64,000 nucleotides of DNA from the NCBI RefSeq assembly GCF_030409835.1, contig NZ_JAUFQO010000004.1:310001-374000 (forward strand), read 5' to 3'. Below the pieces are notes generated by a model. The model saw only the letters and a list, made by a program, of their open reading frames with translations. It did not search any database and was not told the DNA's origin. Shown here piece by piece: positions 17,521 through 26,745 of this stretch. The translations under genes and the position numbers were made by a program. Every line of letters begins with the position of its first letter. Within the stretch, counting starts at the first letter, position 1. The stretch is from Lutimonas halocynthiae (GTDB lineage: Bacteria > Bacteroidota > Bacteroidia > Flavobacteriales > Flavobacteriaceae).

Positions 17521-18465
17521 TTATTTAGCAGTCATAAGAGCCTGACTATAATAAGCGTTCTCTGCGGTAATCTTACCTTCATCGTTAAAATTGTGAATAA
17601 CAAAAAGCGGCATAACAATCTTTTTATCGTCAGATTTTCTTGTCATTCTCAATTTCCACCAAGACTGGACTACTTTGGCATTTCCAAGACCGTAATTCAA
17701 GTAATCTGGATAACCCTGCACATCTATGCCGGTAATTTCAAAATTCTCCATCATTTCCTTCATTCCTTTTTTGTCATCTTCAAGTGTCATGGATTCTGTA
17801 CCAACCGCCATGTGTATATTTCTGAACGATGCTTCTTCGTCAAAATAGCTATGAAATTTTTCCATATCGTGGTTTTCCAGAGCCGCCATCATTCTTCTAA
17901 CATGATTGATATAATCATGATGATTATAAATCGTACCATTTTCTCTAGGTTCAAAACTTTGCCTTAACTCGTCCCAAACTGTACGATCACTGTAATCAAT
18001 TACCGTTTCAATTTTATTATCTGCATTGACAACATATAGGCGATGCATAGGCATATCTATTTTTACGCCGGTTTCATTATGAACACCTTTTATATGATCC
18101 CAGGTTTGCACCCATACTACATCTTTCTGTTCTGCATCCTTATATTCTATGGCATCTGGATAAGCCTCTCCTGAGCGTTCCATACTTAAATAAGCAATAT
18201 TCTCTTTCCACCAGGTTGTGTTTTTTCCGGCTCCTTCCTTTGTTCCAGGTTTAGCATCTTTATTGGAATTTGTACCATTCCACCATTTGTAGTCATCGGC
18301 CAGATAACTCATGACCTTATCAGCGTCTCCTGATATAAATGCCTTTTGAAAATCTTCTACCACATTTATGGCAGGATGTTCTGAGTAAATTGTTCCGTTT
18401 TTCTTCTTTTGTGAATAAGCCAGCATAGTGACTGTCATCAACAAAATGAGAGTTAATTTTTTCAT
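17521..18465 (-). CDS. Secreted protein with two tandem SnoaL/NTF2-like domains
   Basis: A 314-residue protein with signal peptide MKKLTLILLMTVTMLAYSQ. It is an internal duplication: residues about 24-160 (NGTIYSEHPAINVVEDFQKAF, later YLADDYKWWNG) and about 175-312 (NGTIYNHHDYINHVRRMMAAL, later YFDEEASFRNI) start with the same NGTIY phrase and have the cone-shaped NTF2 fold pattern. NTF2-like proteins bind or isomerise small hydrophobic molecules; function here is unknown. It is followed by an EthD-family gene on the same strand. Confidence 0.82.
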   Translation of the reverse strand: MKKLTLILLMTVTMLAYSQKKKNGTIYSEHPAINVVEDFQKAFISGDADKVMSYLADDYKWWNGTNSNKDAKPGTKEGAGKNTTWWKENIAYLSMERSGEAYPDAIEYKDAEQKDVVWVQTWDHIKGVHNETGVKIDMPMHRLYVVNADNKIETVIDYSDRTVWDELRQSFEPRENGTIYNHHDYINHVRRMMAALENHDMEKFHSYFDEEASFRNIHMAVGTESMTLEDDKKGMKEMMENFEITGIDVQGYPDYLNYGLGNAKVVQSWWKLRMTRKSDDKKIVMPLFVIHNFNDEGKITAENAYYSQALMTAK

Positions 18466-18663
18466 TTTAATAAGTTTTAGGTTAATGTTTTTGAAATAAC
18501 CCTATAAATAAACAGTATTCAAAAATCACAGACAATCAAGCAAGGACGAATGGATGCTTTTAGTGTCCGTAAGTACCTATTTAATTTTCGAAGCGTAAAA
18601 TGATCATTAGAATAAAAAATTATTGCGACATGCTGAAGTAGTTGATAAATTCCAGTAAAGGTT

Positions 18664-18703
18664 TCACTTAAGTCACCCCCTCACTTAAGTCAGCCCTTCA
18701 CTT
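18664..18703 (-). repeat. GTGA-family tandem repeat at the end of the AsmA-like gene
   Basis: On the plus strand two 17-bp units, TCACTTAAGTCACCCCC (18664-18680) and TCACTTAAGTCAGCCCT (18681-18697), are followed by a third partial TCACTT. On the minus strand these read as GTGACTTAAGTGA blocks. The stop codon of the AsmA-like gene (18698-18700) is inside the partial unit. The rest of the 18466-18697 gap is AT-rich with nothing else recognisable. Confidence 0.75.
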
Positions 18704-20215
18704 GCTCGGGTGCTCCACTTTTCCGATGTACAACGTATCGCATTTGGTAATGCCCATATTCCTGAAAAAGTTCTTAACCGGACCTAAGAATGTTTTGAGC
18801 AATTTTACTTTCCCATATTCTGGATTAAGAGCATCCCCAGAAATCTGCTGACTAACCAATTCACAGCCCCGTTTATCTAAAATATTAATTTTAAAATCTA
18901 AACTATCACTTCGAACATTATACCAACCCGAAGTTGATACCAGGTTTTTATTAGTACTTAAAGCTACGTCTTCAGCTGTTAAAAGCCCTTTATTCATGCG
19001 CCAGTCGGCTAAAAAATGTTTAACCTGTGTTGAATCCCCTGCCTTGGCAAACGCGAGGCGTGCAAAGTCAGTCCCTTTGGTTACAGCTAATCCAGCAGGA
19101 CCTGCAAACATAACTGCACTCACATCGGCAAGATTAAATTCTTGACTTCTTTTGAATTTTTCAATCACATTGTCAAGATCCATTCCATAGATCTTCAAAT
19201 TCCTGCCTTCCAAAACAAAGCCTGCTTTAATAGCCTCAAAAAAAGGTTTTTTGGAATCAGGCTTCCAATGAAGATCAGTTCTGAACTGACCTTGACCAAG
19301 GAGTTCTATTTTTTGATTATCATCAATTGAATCCATCTCTTCTACAAAGAGCGTTGATAAGTTCACCCCGGCATCTAAAGAGGCCAATTGAAAATCCATA
19401 AACGGTTTTTCAGTGTAGTTATAGTGGTAATTGACACTATAGTGTTCATCTCCTATATACAATTCCTTACCTTTTACCATCACCAACTCTTTATCAATAT
19501 CCACTGAATAATTTGTCACCAGGTTGATCGGCAATTTGTTGAGATAAAAGGCTTTTATTTGTTCAAAATTTAAGGGTAATAAATCTATATCAGCCACTCC
19601 CTGTATTAGCTTATCATTTAACTTGAAAGTCCCTTTTACATTATCCAATTTAAAAGGAAGCTCAAGATTTGTAGGCCGATCAATGATTACAACTTCTGAA
19701 TCTTTTATCAGAATATTTCTAATATCTATAATAAGTTTCGTCGAATCTGTTGCTGTAGCTTGTTCATGAGAAGGCTTAAACCCTTCTCCAATAACCATTT
19801 GCTCAGCACTATCACGTTCTATATACAATTTAGCACCAGTAATAAACACATCTTGAACTAGAATCTGCTTTGACAAAATATCACTTAAGTCGGCTTTAAG
19901 CTTTAATCGTTTTACTTCTAAAATTAGCTCCCTATGTGTAATCGGGCCAGAAGGGGCATGAAATCGCAGGCCTTTTACTGTAATCTCGAGATCTGGATAA
20001 GAAAACAATGAACCCAAAGAAATCCCCGAAACAGAAAAGTCGCCTTTCAATTCTTTGTTAACAAATCTTAATAAATCTTCGCTAATATCATTTTTTTTAA
20101 TATTGAGATAAGTAAAAAACGAAATAACAGCTATCAACAGAACAACTATAAGTAGGATAATACCTCTTCTGAGAATTTTAATGAAGCTGGGGTTTTTTTT
20201 CGATTTTTCTGACAT
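18698..20215 (-). CDS. AsmA-like membrane-anchored protein
   Basis: About 505 residues starting at MSEKSKKNP; an ATG six codons upstream is also possible. One transmembrane helix (about 18-40, ILLIVVLLIAVISFF) is followed by a long beta-rich periplasmic region. ELKGDFSVSGISLGSLFSYPDLEITVKGLRF is the typical AsmA/YhdP N-terminal pattern, and ISLDSTVTS-like alternating strands continue to the end. AsmA-like proteins act in outer membrane assembly or phospholipid transport in other bacteria. The last codons and stop lie in a GTGA-family repeat. Confidence 0.7.
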   Translation of the reverse strand: MSEKSKKNPSFIKILRRGIILLIVVLLIAVISFFTYLNIKKNDISEDLLRFVNKELKGDFSVSGISLGSLFSYPDLEITVKGLRFHAPSGPITHRELILEVKRLKLKADLSDILSKQILVQDVFITGAKLYIERDSAEQMVIGEGFKPSHEQATATDSTKLIIDIRNILIKDSEVVIIDRPTNLELPFKLDNVKGTFKLNDKLIQGVADIDLLPLNFEQIKAFYLNKLPINLVTNYSVDIDKELVMVKGKELYIGDEHYSVNYHYNYTEKPFMDFQLASLDAGVNLSTLFVEEMDSIDDNQKIELLGQGQFRTDLHWKPDSKKPFFEAIKAGFVLEGRNLKIYGMDLDNVIEKFKRSQEFNLADVSAVMFAGPAGLAVTKGTDFARLAFAKAGDSTQVKHFLADWRMNKGLLTAEDVALSTNKNLVSTSGWYNVRSDSLDFKINILDKRGCELVSQQISGDALNPEYGKVKLLKTFLGPVKNFFRNMGITKCDTLYIGKVEHPSK

Positions 20216-20337
20216 GATTTGAGCAAATGACAACGATACCTTTACAGGAAAAGACTACAGATCAAAGTTAATCAAAAAGAAAAACTAAACAGCCGTTTTC
20301 ACACTATCAAAAAAGTGCAAATAGCCCCTAATAAAAA

Positions 20338-20362
20338 AGCGTTTCAAACAAGTCGAAACGCT
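20338..20362 (-). terminator. Intrinsic terminator of the esterase gene
   Basis: An 8-bp stem (AGCGTTTC with GAAACGCT) and 9-base loop, 21 bases after the stop of the esterase gene; on the minus strand it is followed by TTTTTTAT. Confidence 0.8.
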
Positions 20363-20383
20363 GTAAATAATATATCAATAAAA

Positions 20384-21655
20384 TTATTTCTTGGATTTTA
20401 GCATATCTGCTTTTTCCTGAGAGAATTCATTTGGAGAAATTTCTATGGCCTTTTCAAATAGTTCCAGCGCTTTGATCGAATCTTTCACTGCGAGATAATA
20501 ATCTCCCTTTGAATCATAAACATTAAAACTTTTTGGGTAGTTTTTTATGTTTAGATCAAAAGCTGCTTCAGAAAGTTTCAGTTTACCATCACTCATAAAA
20601 CCATATCCTAAACTGTTTACAAGTACTTCATCAGGCAGCACTTCATAACCGAATTTATCTGTTAGTGTACTGTAATGTTCTTCAATTATGGTTATCATCT
20701 CCTCAGGTTCGGGATTGTATTGAGGGTCATAAAAATCTGCCATTTTATCGAACCTGTACCAGGAAAAAATACTCCTTAAAGCGTCGTATTCAGAAATCAA
20801 TGGAACACTTCCATGATCATCTTCAGGGTAATATTTCCATGACAATGTTAAGCCGTTTTCTTTATGTTCTTCAGCGCTTTCTACAAAATTCAAAATTGAC
20901 CTGTAATGAAAAGTTTCCTTGGTTGTATCTTTTTTTGCTTGTACCAAATCCATATCAGGAGGTAACGTATTCGCAACGCCTACAAAAAGTGATTTATTTT
21001 CAAAATCAGCCTCTGCTATCGTTTTCTTTGCTTCATTCAATGTCCCTTGATTATTCCACCATAAACTCGGGTCAATCGCAACATAATTATTGAACAATTC
21101 AGGTCTTGAAATTAAAGTGTTGATCACTGTCAATCCACCAAATGAATGACCAACATAAGTTCTATACGGAGATGTTGGATACTTTTCATCTATAAATGGA
21201 ATGAGTTCTTTTTCAATAAAATCTGTAAAAGTCTCACCACCTCCTGAATCTTTTAACCAAGCAACATCATCGCCAAAAGGGCTCTCGTCTGTATGTGTTG
21301 GTGTCAAATCTCTTGTCCTGTTTGTATTTGGAATTGCCACGATGATCATCTGCGGAACAATCGTATTACCATTGGTTGTACTCAATTGTTTTATCATTCC
21401 GGCTACAGAATAAAAATGTCCAGGACCATCTAATAAATATAAAACAGGATACTTCTTAGTACTAAATGTAGAATTATCAGCTCCTGCTGGAATATGAACC
21501 CATATTTTTCTTGATTCGCCTAATACGTCCGAATATAAGCTGTCTATCTTTCCAAAAGAGATTTCATTTGAGGCATTAGGTGAATCCTTTTCAGATTTTT
21601 TATCAATGCAATTGACAAAGAGTAAAATGATCATTAAGGCTGCGAACTTGTTCAT
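20384..21655 (-). CDS. Esterase D/Fes-like hydrolase lipoprotein with TPR-like C-terminus
   Basis: A 423-residue protein with a probable lipoprotein signal (MNKFAALMIILLFVNC, Cys16; Asn before the Cys is unusual). Residues about 35-290 are the putative esterase alpha/beta hydrolase domain (PF00756 type): LYLLDGPGHFYSVAGMI, nucleophile Ser171 in GHSFGG, and the His in EDDHGSVPL. Such domains occur in siderophore esterases and S-formylglutathione or feruloyl esterases. Residues about 340-415 look like two TPR-type helical hairpins (NVYDSKGDYYLAVKDSIKALELFEKAIEISP). Substrate unknown; no siderophore genes are nearby. Confidence 0.87.
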   Translation of the reverse strand: MNKFAALMIILLFVNCIDKKSEKDSPNASNEISFGKIDSLYSDVLGESRKIWVHIPAGADNSTFSTKKYPVLYLLDGPGHFYSVAGMIKQLSTTNGNTIVPQMIIVAIPNTNRTRDLTPTHTDESPFGDDVAWLKDSGGGETFTDFIEKELIPFIDEKYPTSPYRTYVGHSFGGLTVINTLISRPELFNNYVAIDPSLWWNNQGTLNEAKKTIAEADFENKSLFVGVANTLPPDMDLVQAKKDTTKETFHYRSILNFVESAEEHKENGLTLSWKYYPEDDHGSVPLISEYDALRSIFSWYRFDKMADFYDPQYNPEPEEMITIIEEHYSTLTDKFGYEVLPDEVLVNSLGYGFMSDGKLKLSEAAFDLNIKNYPKSFNVYDSKGDYYLAVKDSIKALELFEKAIEISPNEFSQEKADMLKSKK

Positions 21656-21832
21656 GGTTTGAGATTTAATGGGTTATTGATCCAAATAAAGGTTTTATTA
21701 TCGGGATTATAAAACGTTCTTGGACGAATCCATATAATTAATGTCCAAAAGCATCATATTAATTTTCAAAAGAATAATGAGTTTAAAAGTGCAATAAGAA
21801 CAACTTACATTTCTCGCATACACTTATAAATG

Positions 21833-23992
21833 CTATTCTTTGATGTTCTCTAAATCGAACATAAACGAATAAAGTAAGGCAGTTCTTTTATACCCTTCAA
21901 ATCTTCCAGAAGCTCCTCCATGGCCGTTATCCATATTACAATCTAACAATACCAAATTATCATCAGTTTTCAAGGCGCGCAGTTTTGCCACCCATTTCAA
22001 TGGCTCCCAATATTGTACTTGACTGTCCCAATAACCTGTAGTTACTAAGATATTCGGATAAGCCTTGGCTTCCACATTATCATAAGGTGAATAGGATTTC
22101 ATGTAGTGATAATATTCTTCAATTTTCGGATTCCCCCATTCATCAAACTCTCCAGTTGTTAATGGTATCGATTCGTCTAGCATGGTTGAAACGACATCAA
22201 CAAAAGGTACTGCAGCAATAACGCCGTTCCAAAGTTCTGGTTTCATGTTTAAAACGGCTCCCATTAACAAGCCTCCGGCAGAACCTCCATAGGCATACAC
22301 GTGATCACTACTGGTATAACCTTCTTGAACCAAGAACTCACCTGCATTAATAAAATCTGTAAAAGTGTTTTTCTTTTTTAATAGTTTACCATCCTCATAC
22401 CAATACCTGCCCATTTCTTGACCTCCTCTAATATGTGCCAAGGCATAAACAAATCCTCGATCTAAAAGACTTAACCTGCTTCCAGAGAAATAGGGTTCCG
22501 TACTGCTACCATAAGAACCATAAGAATAAAGCAACAATGGTGTTGCCGCATTTTTTTCTACCCCTTTTCTATAAACTAAAGAGATAGGAATTTTTGTTCC
22601 ATCAGTTGCTGTAGCATAGATGCGTTCAGAAACATAATTATCAGCTGAAAAACTAGCGTCGAGAACCTCTTCCTGCTTTAACAACACTTGTTCTTTTGTG
22701 CTCATATTATATTCAAAAGTACTGTTTGGAGTAGTTAATGAGGTATAGCCATATCTCAAAATATCTGTATCAAAATCCAGATTAGATGTGGTATAGGCCA
22801 GATATGCAGGATCATTAAATTCAATATAATGTTCTTCGCCTTTCCAAGGTTTTACTCTTAAGGCGCGCAGGCCATTTATCCTTTCGCTAACTACTAAGTA
22901 ATTTTCAAAGAGATCAACTCCCTGCAAAAAACGCTCCTCGCTATGAGGAATAACATCAGTCCAGTTTTCTTTTGTAGTTGCCTTGACAGGAGTTTTTACA
23001 AGTCTAAAGTTTTCAGCATCTAAATTGGTTCTAATATAGAAATGACCACCATAATGAGCCACTTCATACTCTAAATTTTTCTCTCTAGGTTGAATAATTG
23101 TCCATTCACCACCCGGGTTATTCGCATCTAAATAACGTAATTCAGTGGAAAGCGTCTGATAACTCCCTAAGAATAAATATTTTTTTGATTTTGACTTATA
23201 AATATAGCAACCAAAAGTATCGTCTTTTTCTTCATACACCAGCACATCTTCTGATTGTAATGTTCCGAGGGTATGTTTGTATATTTTATCGGAACGCAAG
23301 GTCTGTGGGTCTTGGGTACTGTAAAAAACAGTTTTATTATCATTTGCCCAGGTTGCCCTACCTGTTGTATTCTCAAGCTTGTCGTTCAGTAATTCTCCAC
23401 TGTCTAAATTCTTTACATAAATAGTGTATTGCCTTCTTGAAACTGTATCAATACTATATGATAATAATTTATTATCAGGACTAACCGAGCGCCCTCTAAT
23501 ACTGAAATAGGCATGGCCTTCTGCCATTTCAGGTCCGTTTAGCATAATTTCTTCTACATCACTGCCTATCTTTTTCCGACAGTACAATCTATAATCACCA
23601 CCCTCTTCAAATCGGGAATAGTAGGAATATCCATTATCCGTTACCGGAACCGATTGGTCATCCTTCTTGATTCTACTCACAATTTCATCATAAACCTTTT
23701 TTTGGAGATTTTTGGTATGACTCATCGTTGTATCCAAATAATCATTTTCAGCCTTAATATAATCTAACACATCTTGTGCCTGGGCATCTGGATTCTCAGC
23801 ATTTTTTTGCTCGTCACTTAAACGCATCCAAAAATAATCGTCAATTCGATTATCCCCATGCATCGTTAAAGTATCAGAAATTATTTTGGCAACAGGTCCT
23901 TGGGTTATAATTTTTGAAGGTTTCTGGCTTTCCTTTTTACAAGAAATTGAAAAAAGTAAAAACGCAATTAAGACATAGCAAATTGATTTCAT
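21833..23992 (-). CDS. ptrB: Oligopeptidase B (S9A serine peptidase), lipoprotein
   Basis: A 719-residue prolyl oligopeptidase-family enzyme, cleaving short peptides after basic residues in characterised homologues. The N-terminus (FLLFSISC, Cys18) is a lipoprotein signal, so it is likely attached in the envelope. A seven-bladed propeller region (about 80-430) precedes the hydrolase domain: nucleophile Ser571 in YGGSAGGLL, and His in DNGHGGASGR near the end. The ITTGYWDSQVQYWEPLKW-type Asp segment matches PtrB more than prolyl endopeptidase. It forms its own unit; a second S9A enzyme of the prolyl endopeptidase type is encoded at 36.3 kb. Confidence 0.92.
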   Translation of the reverse strand: MKSICYVLIAFLLFSISCKKESQKPSKIITQGPVAKIISDTLTMHGDNRIDDYFWMRLSDEQKNAENPDAQAQDVLDYIKAENDYLDTTMSHTKNLQKKVYDEIVSRIKKDDQSVPVTDNGYSYYSRFEEGGDYRLYCRKKIGSDVEEIMLNGPEMAEGHAYFSIRGRSVSPDNKLLSYSIDTVSRRQYTIYVKNLDSGELLNDKLENTTGRATWANDNKTVFYSTQDPQTLRSDKIYKHTLGTLQSEDVLVYEEKDDTFGCYIYKSKSKKYLFLGSYQTLSTELRYLDANNPGGEWTIIQPREKNLEYEVAHYGGHFYIRTNLDAENFRLVKTPVKATTKENWTDVIPHSEERFLQGVDLFENYLVVSERINGLRALRVKPWKGEEHYIEFNDPAYLAYTTSNLDFDTDILRYGYTSLTTPNSTFEYNMSTKEQVLLKQEEVLDASFSADNYVSERIYATATDGTKIPISLVYRKGVEKNAATPLLLYSYGSYGSSTEPYFSGSRLSLLDRGFVYALAHIRGGQEMGRYWYEDGKLLKKKNTFTDFINAGEFLVQEGYTSSDHVYAYGGSAGGLLMGAVLNMKPELWNGVIAAVPFVDVVSTMLDESIPLTTGEFDEWGNPKIEEYYHYMKSYSPYDNVEAKAYPNILVTTGYWDSQVQYWEPLKWVAKLRALKTDDNLVLLDCNMDNGHGGASGRFEGYKRTALLYSFMFDLENIKE

Positions 23993-24148
23993 GGCGGCAG
24001 TATTAGTAAGTTAGTTAATTAAAGATTTGTATAAAGATAAGTAAATTAGGTAGATGCTTATTTAACAGCTGTAAACAAAAAAAGAAATTACTTCATAGTT
24101 TTTCTTTTTAATTTGCGAGATCCAGTCTCTAATATTTTCAAAAAGAGC

Positions 24149-24610
24149 TTATTTATATGTAGAAATCAGTTTCTTACATTTCTTCATTTCTTTGCTTCCT
24201 TTTGCCTCATCCACTTGCTTCAAAGTTACCCTTCCTTCATTGGTAAATCCAATTCTTACATCCTGTCGGAGATAATATTTTTCATTAGGTTTAACATCAA
24301 TTTCAACAACCCCGTTACTTTCTTTTGTAAAACATGAAAACACATAAACTCCAGGCTCAAGGTTCCATTCAAAATAAGATTTATTCGAAGTACCTCCAGC
24401 ATCTTGTCCGTTTATTTTAATCTGAGTATTCAATACCATACCCACAGCTCTACCTGCTCGATACAAATAAACAGTTCCCGTTTCAGGGGACTGAATTGTA
24501 TCTAATATTGGACTTGTTGATTCAATGTTAGAATTTGATTCTATAGTAAAACCAAATAAAAATGTAATACTTATAAAGGCTATTGTAATAAAACTAGTCT
24601 TTCTAATCAT
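24149..24610 (-). CDS. DUF2846 family exported protein
   Basis: A 153-residue protein with an N-terminal hydrophobic signal (ITIAFISITFLFGF). The phrase TVYLYRAGRAVGMVLNTQIKINGQ and the later LEPGVYVF and YLRQDVRIG are the core of DUF2846, a beta-rich domain found in small secreted or lipoproteins. Function unknown. It lies 63 bp after lysS on the same strand. Confidence 0.8.
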   Translation of the reverse strand: MIRKTSFITIAFISITFLFGFTIESNSNIESTSPILDTIQSPETGTVYLYRAGRAVGMVLNTQIKINGQDAGGTSNKSYFEWNLEPGVYVFSCFTKESNGVVEIDVKPNEKYYLRQDVRIGFTNEGRVTLKQVDEAKGSKEMKKCKKLISTYK

Positions 24611-24673
24611 GGTTTATTATTCTTCTACGTTAAGATTCGGTACTGAAAATTATTCAAAAAACTTGACTCCATT

Positions 24674-26377
24674 TTACAAAACCTCTACAAACAAACCTTC
24701 ATCCGTCTTATTTACGGCTGCAAGCTTATTCTTGGTCAAACCTTTAATCGTTTTATCCCATTTTTTATTAGACAAGCCTGATTGGGTTTTTAATGCTCCC
24801 AATTCAATTTTTTCTGCCGTCTGAAGCATTTTTAAAACTGCTTTTTCATCTTCATTGAGTTCAACTGTCGGTGCAGCCTTTTGCTCTGGCTTCATTTGTG
24901 GGAAAAACAATACTTCCTGTATGGAGGCATTATTTGTCAAGAACATGACCAATCTGTCTATTCCGATACCAATTCCTGATGTAGGAGGCATGCCGTATTC
25001 AAGGGCTCTGACAAAATCCATGTCGATAAACATGGCTTCATCATCTCCTTTTTCAGATAAATTTAATTGGTCCTGAAACCTTTCCAATTGATCGATCGGG
25101 TCATTTAATTCTGAATAAGCATTGGCAAGTTCTTTTCCATTCACCAAAAGTTCGAATCTTTCTGTCAGTTCAGGATTATCTCTGTGTTCCTTGCATAAAG
25201 GACTCATTTCTTTTGGATAATCAGTGATGAAAGTAGGCTGAACATAGTGATGTTCACATTTTTCTCCAAACAGTTCATCAATCATTTTTCCCTTACCCAT
25301 GGTCTCATCAACTTCAATTCCGATTTGCTTACATGCTTCTCGCAACTCAACCTCATCCATGCCGGCAACATCATGCCCAGTATGCTCTTTAATCGCTGAT
25401 AGAATCGGCACCCTTGCATAAGGTGCTTTAAAATTGATTGTGTTATCACCAACTTGGGCCTGTGATGTCCCATTAGCCTCTATAGCCACCTTTTCAAGTA
25501 ACTCTTCAGTCATTGTCATCATCCAGTTATAGTCTTTATACGCAACATATAACTCCATAACAGTAAACTCAGGATTATGGGTCCTGTCCATCCCTTCATT
25601 TCTAAAATCTTTAGCGAATTCGTAAACAGCATCAAATCCACCTACGATTAAGCGCTTGAGGTAAAGTTCATTTGCAATTCTCATATACAATGGCATATCC
25701 AATGCATTGTGATGTGTTATAAATGGTCTTGCTGCAGCTCCTCCTGGAATTGGTTGTAGAATTGGTGTTTCCACTTCCAGATATCCTTTATCATTAAAGA
25801 ATTGTCGAATCGAATTAGTGATCTTCGTTCTTTTTAAAAAAGTCTCTTTTACGTGATCATTAACAATTAAATCAACATAACGTTGACGGTATCGCATCTC
25901 TGCATCGCTAAATGCATCGTGTGCATTCCCATCTGCATCAACCTTAACGATTGGCATTGGCTTAAGCGCCTTAGATAATACCGTAAGCTCTTTCACCATG
26001 ATTGAGATTTCACCTACTTTGGTTTTAAATACTGTTCCTCTTACCCCAATTATATCGCCAATATCCAATAATTTCTTAAAGACATCATTGTACATCGTTT
26101 TATCCTCTCCAGTGCAAATTTCATCTCTATTGATGTAGATTTGCATCCTACCAGAACCATCCTTGAGTTCAGCAAAAGAGGCTTTACCCATAATTCTTCT
26201 GCTCATGATTCTTCCCGCTAAAACGAGTTCCTTTCCTTCAAGACTCTCAAAATTATTGAGTACTTCCTGAACTGATGAAGATGTCTTAAACTGTGCTGCG
26301 GGATAAGGGTTAATTCCTAAATCACGTAATTTTTGTAAAGACTCTCTACGAACTATTTCCTGTTCTGATAATTGCAT
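24674..26377 (-). CDS. lysS: Lysyl-tRNA synthetase, class II
   Basis: Charges tRNA-Lys. Started at MQLSEQEIVRRE (567 residues); the 22 codons upstream in frame have no family support. OB-fold anticodon-binding domain at about 50-170 (GRIMSRRIMGKASFAELKDGSG), class II motif 1 near YLEVETPILQPIPGGAAARPF, motif 2 near FRNEGMDRTHNPEFT and motif 3 GIGIGIDRLVM. About 73 residues beyond the usual end (from about 495: VELNEDEKAVLKML, LGALKTQSGLSNKKWDK) form an extra small helical, winged-helix-like domain. TATCTTTG at 26406-26413 on the minus strand is a likely -7 box. Confidence 0.96.
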   Translation of the reverse strand: MQLSEQEIVRRESLQKLRDLGINPYPAAQFKTSSSVQEVLNNFESLEGKELVLAGRIMSRRIMGKASFAELKDGSGRMQIYINRDEICTGEDKTMYNDVFKKLLDIGDIIGVRGTVFKTKVGEISIMVKELTVLSKALKPMPIVKVDADGNAHDAFSDAEMRYRQRYVDLIVNDHVKETFLKRTKITNSIRQFFNDKGYLEVETPILQPIPGGAAARPFITHHNALDMPLYMRIANELYLKRLIVGGFDAVYEFAKDFRNEGMDRTHNPEFTVMELYVAYKDYNWMMTMTEELLEKVAIEANGTSQAQVGDNTINFKAPYARVPILSAIKEHTGHDVAGMDEVELREACKQIGIEVDETMGKGKMIDELFGEKCEHHYVQPTFITDYPKEMSPLCKEHRDNPELTERFELLVNGKELANAYSELNDPIDQLERFQDQLNLSEKGDDEAMFIDMDFVRALEYGMPPTSGIGIGIDRLVMFLTNNASIQEVLFFPQMKPEQKAAPTVELNEDEKAVLKMLQTAEKIELGALKTQSGLSNKKWDKTIKGLTKNKLAAVNKTDEGLFVEVL

Positions 26378-26405
26378 TGTTAAATATGTTTTGAAAAATA
26401 GGTCG

Positions 26406-26413
26406 CAAAGATA
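26406..26413 (-). promoter_or_regulatory. -7 box of lysS
   Basis: TATCTTTG on the minus strand, 29 bases before the lysS ATG, fits TAnnTTTG. No TTTG at the normal -33 spacing. Confidence 0.45.
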
Positions 26414-26583
26414 CGAGGATACAATGAAACTAAGAAACACCAAACAACGAAAGAAGAACTTAATACATTAATCCCTTACATTTTAATCTTGGTTTCTATA
26501 TTAATTTGTAACGAATACCTAAAAATAGCGTCCTGTAATTGGAATATTATACCGAATTTTGCAACCTGAAACAATTATTGAAT

Positions 26584-26745
26584 ATGAGCATATTTAGGGT
26601 CCTGTTATCAATCTTATTTCCTCCTTTGGCTGTTATTGACAAAGGGTGTGGAAGTGTTGTTATCGTTTTTATCCTAACACTTTGCGCCTGGATTCCAGGA
26701 GTAATCGCTGCCTTGATCATATTAAATAATCCAAAATACAGCTGA
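26584..26745 (+). CDS. YqaE/Pmp3 family small membrane protein
   Basis: A 53-residue proteolipid-like protein starting at MSIFRVLL. The family pattern is clear: LLSILFPPLAVIDKGCGS, then VFILTLCAWIPGVIAALIIL, forming two membrane helices. Eukaryotic Pmp3 affects membrane potential and salt tolerance; the bacterial role is unclear. Its TGA overlaps the ATG of lipB (TGATG), so the two are coupled. The 15-codon extension upstream in frame is not needed. Confidence 0.88.
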   Translation: MSIFRVLLSILFPPLAVIDKGCGSVVIVFILTLCAWIPGVIAALIILNNPKYS

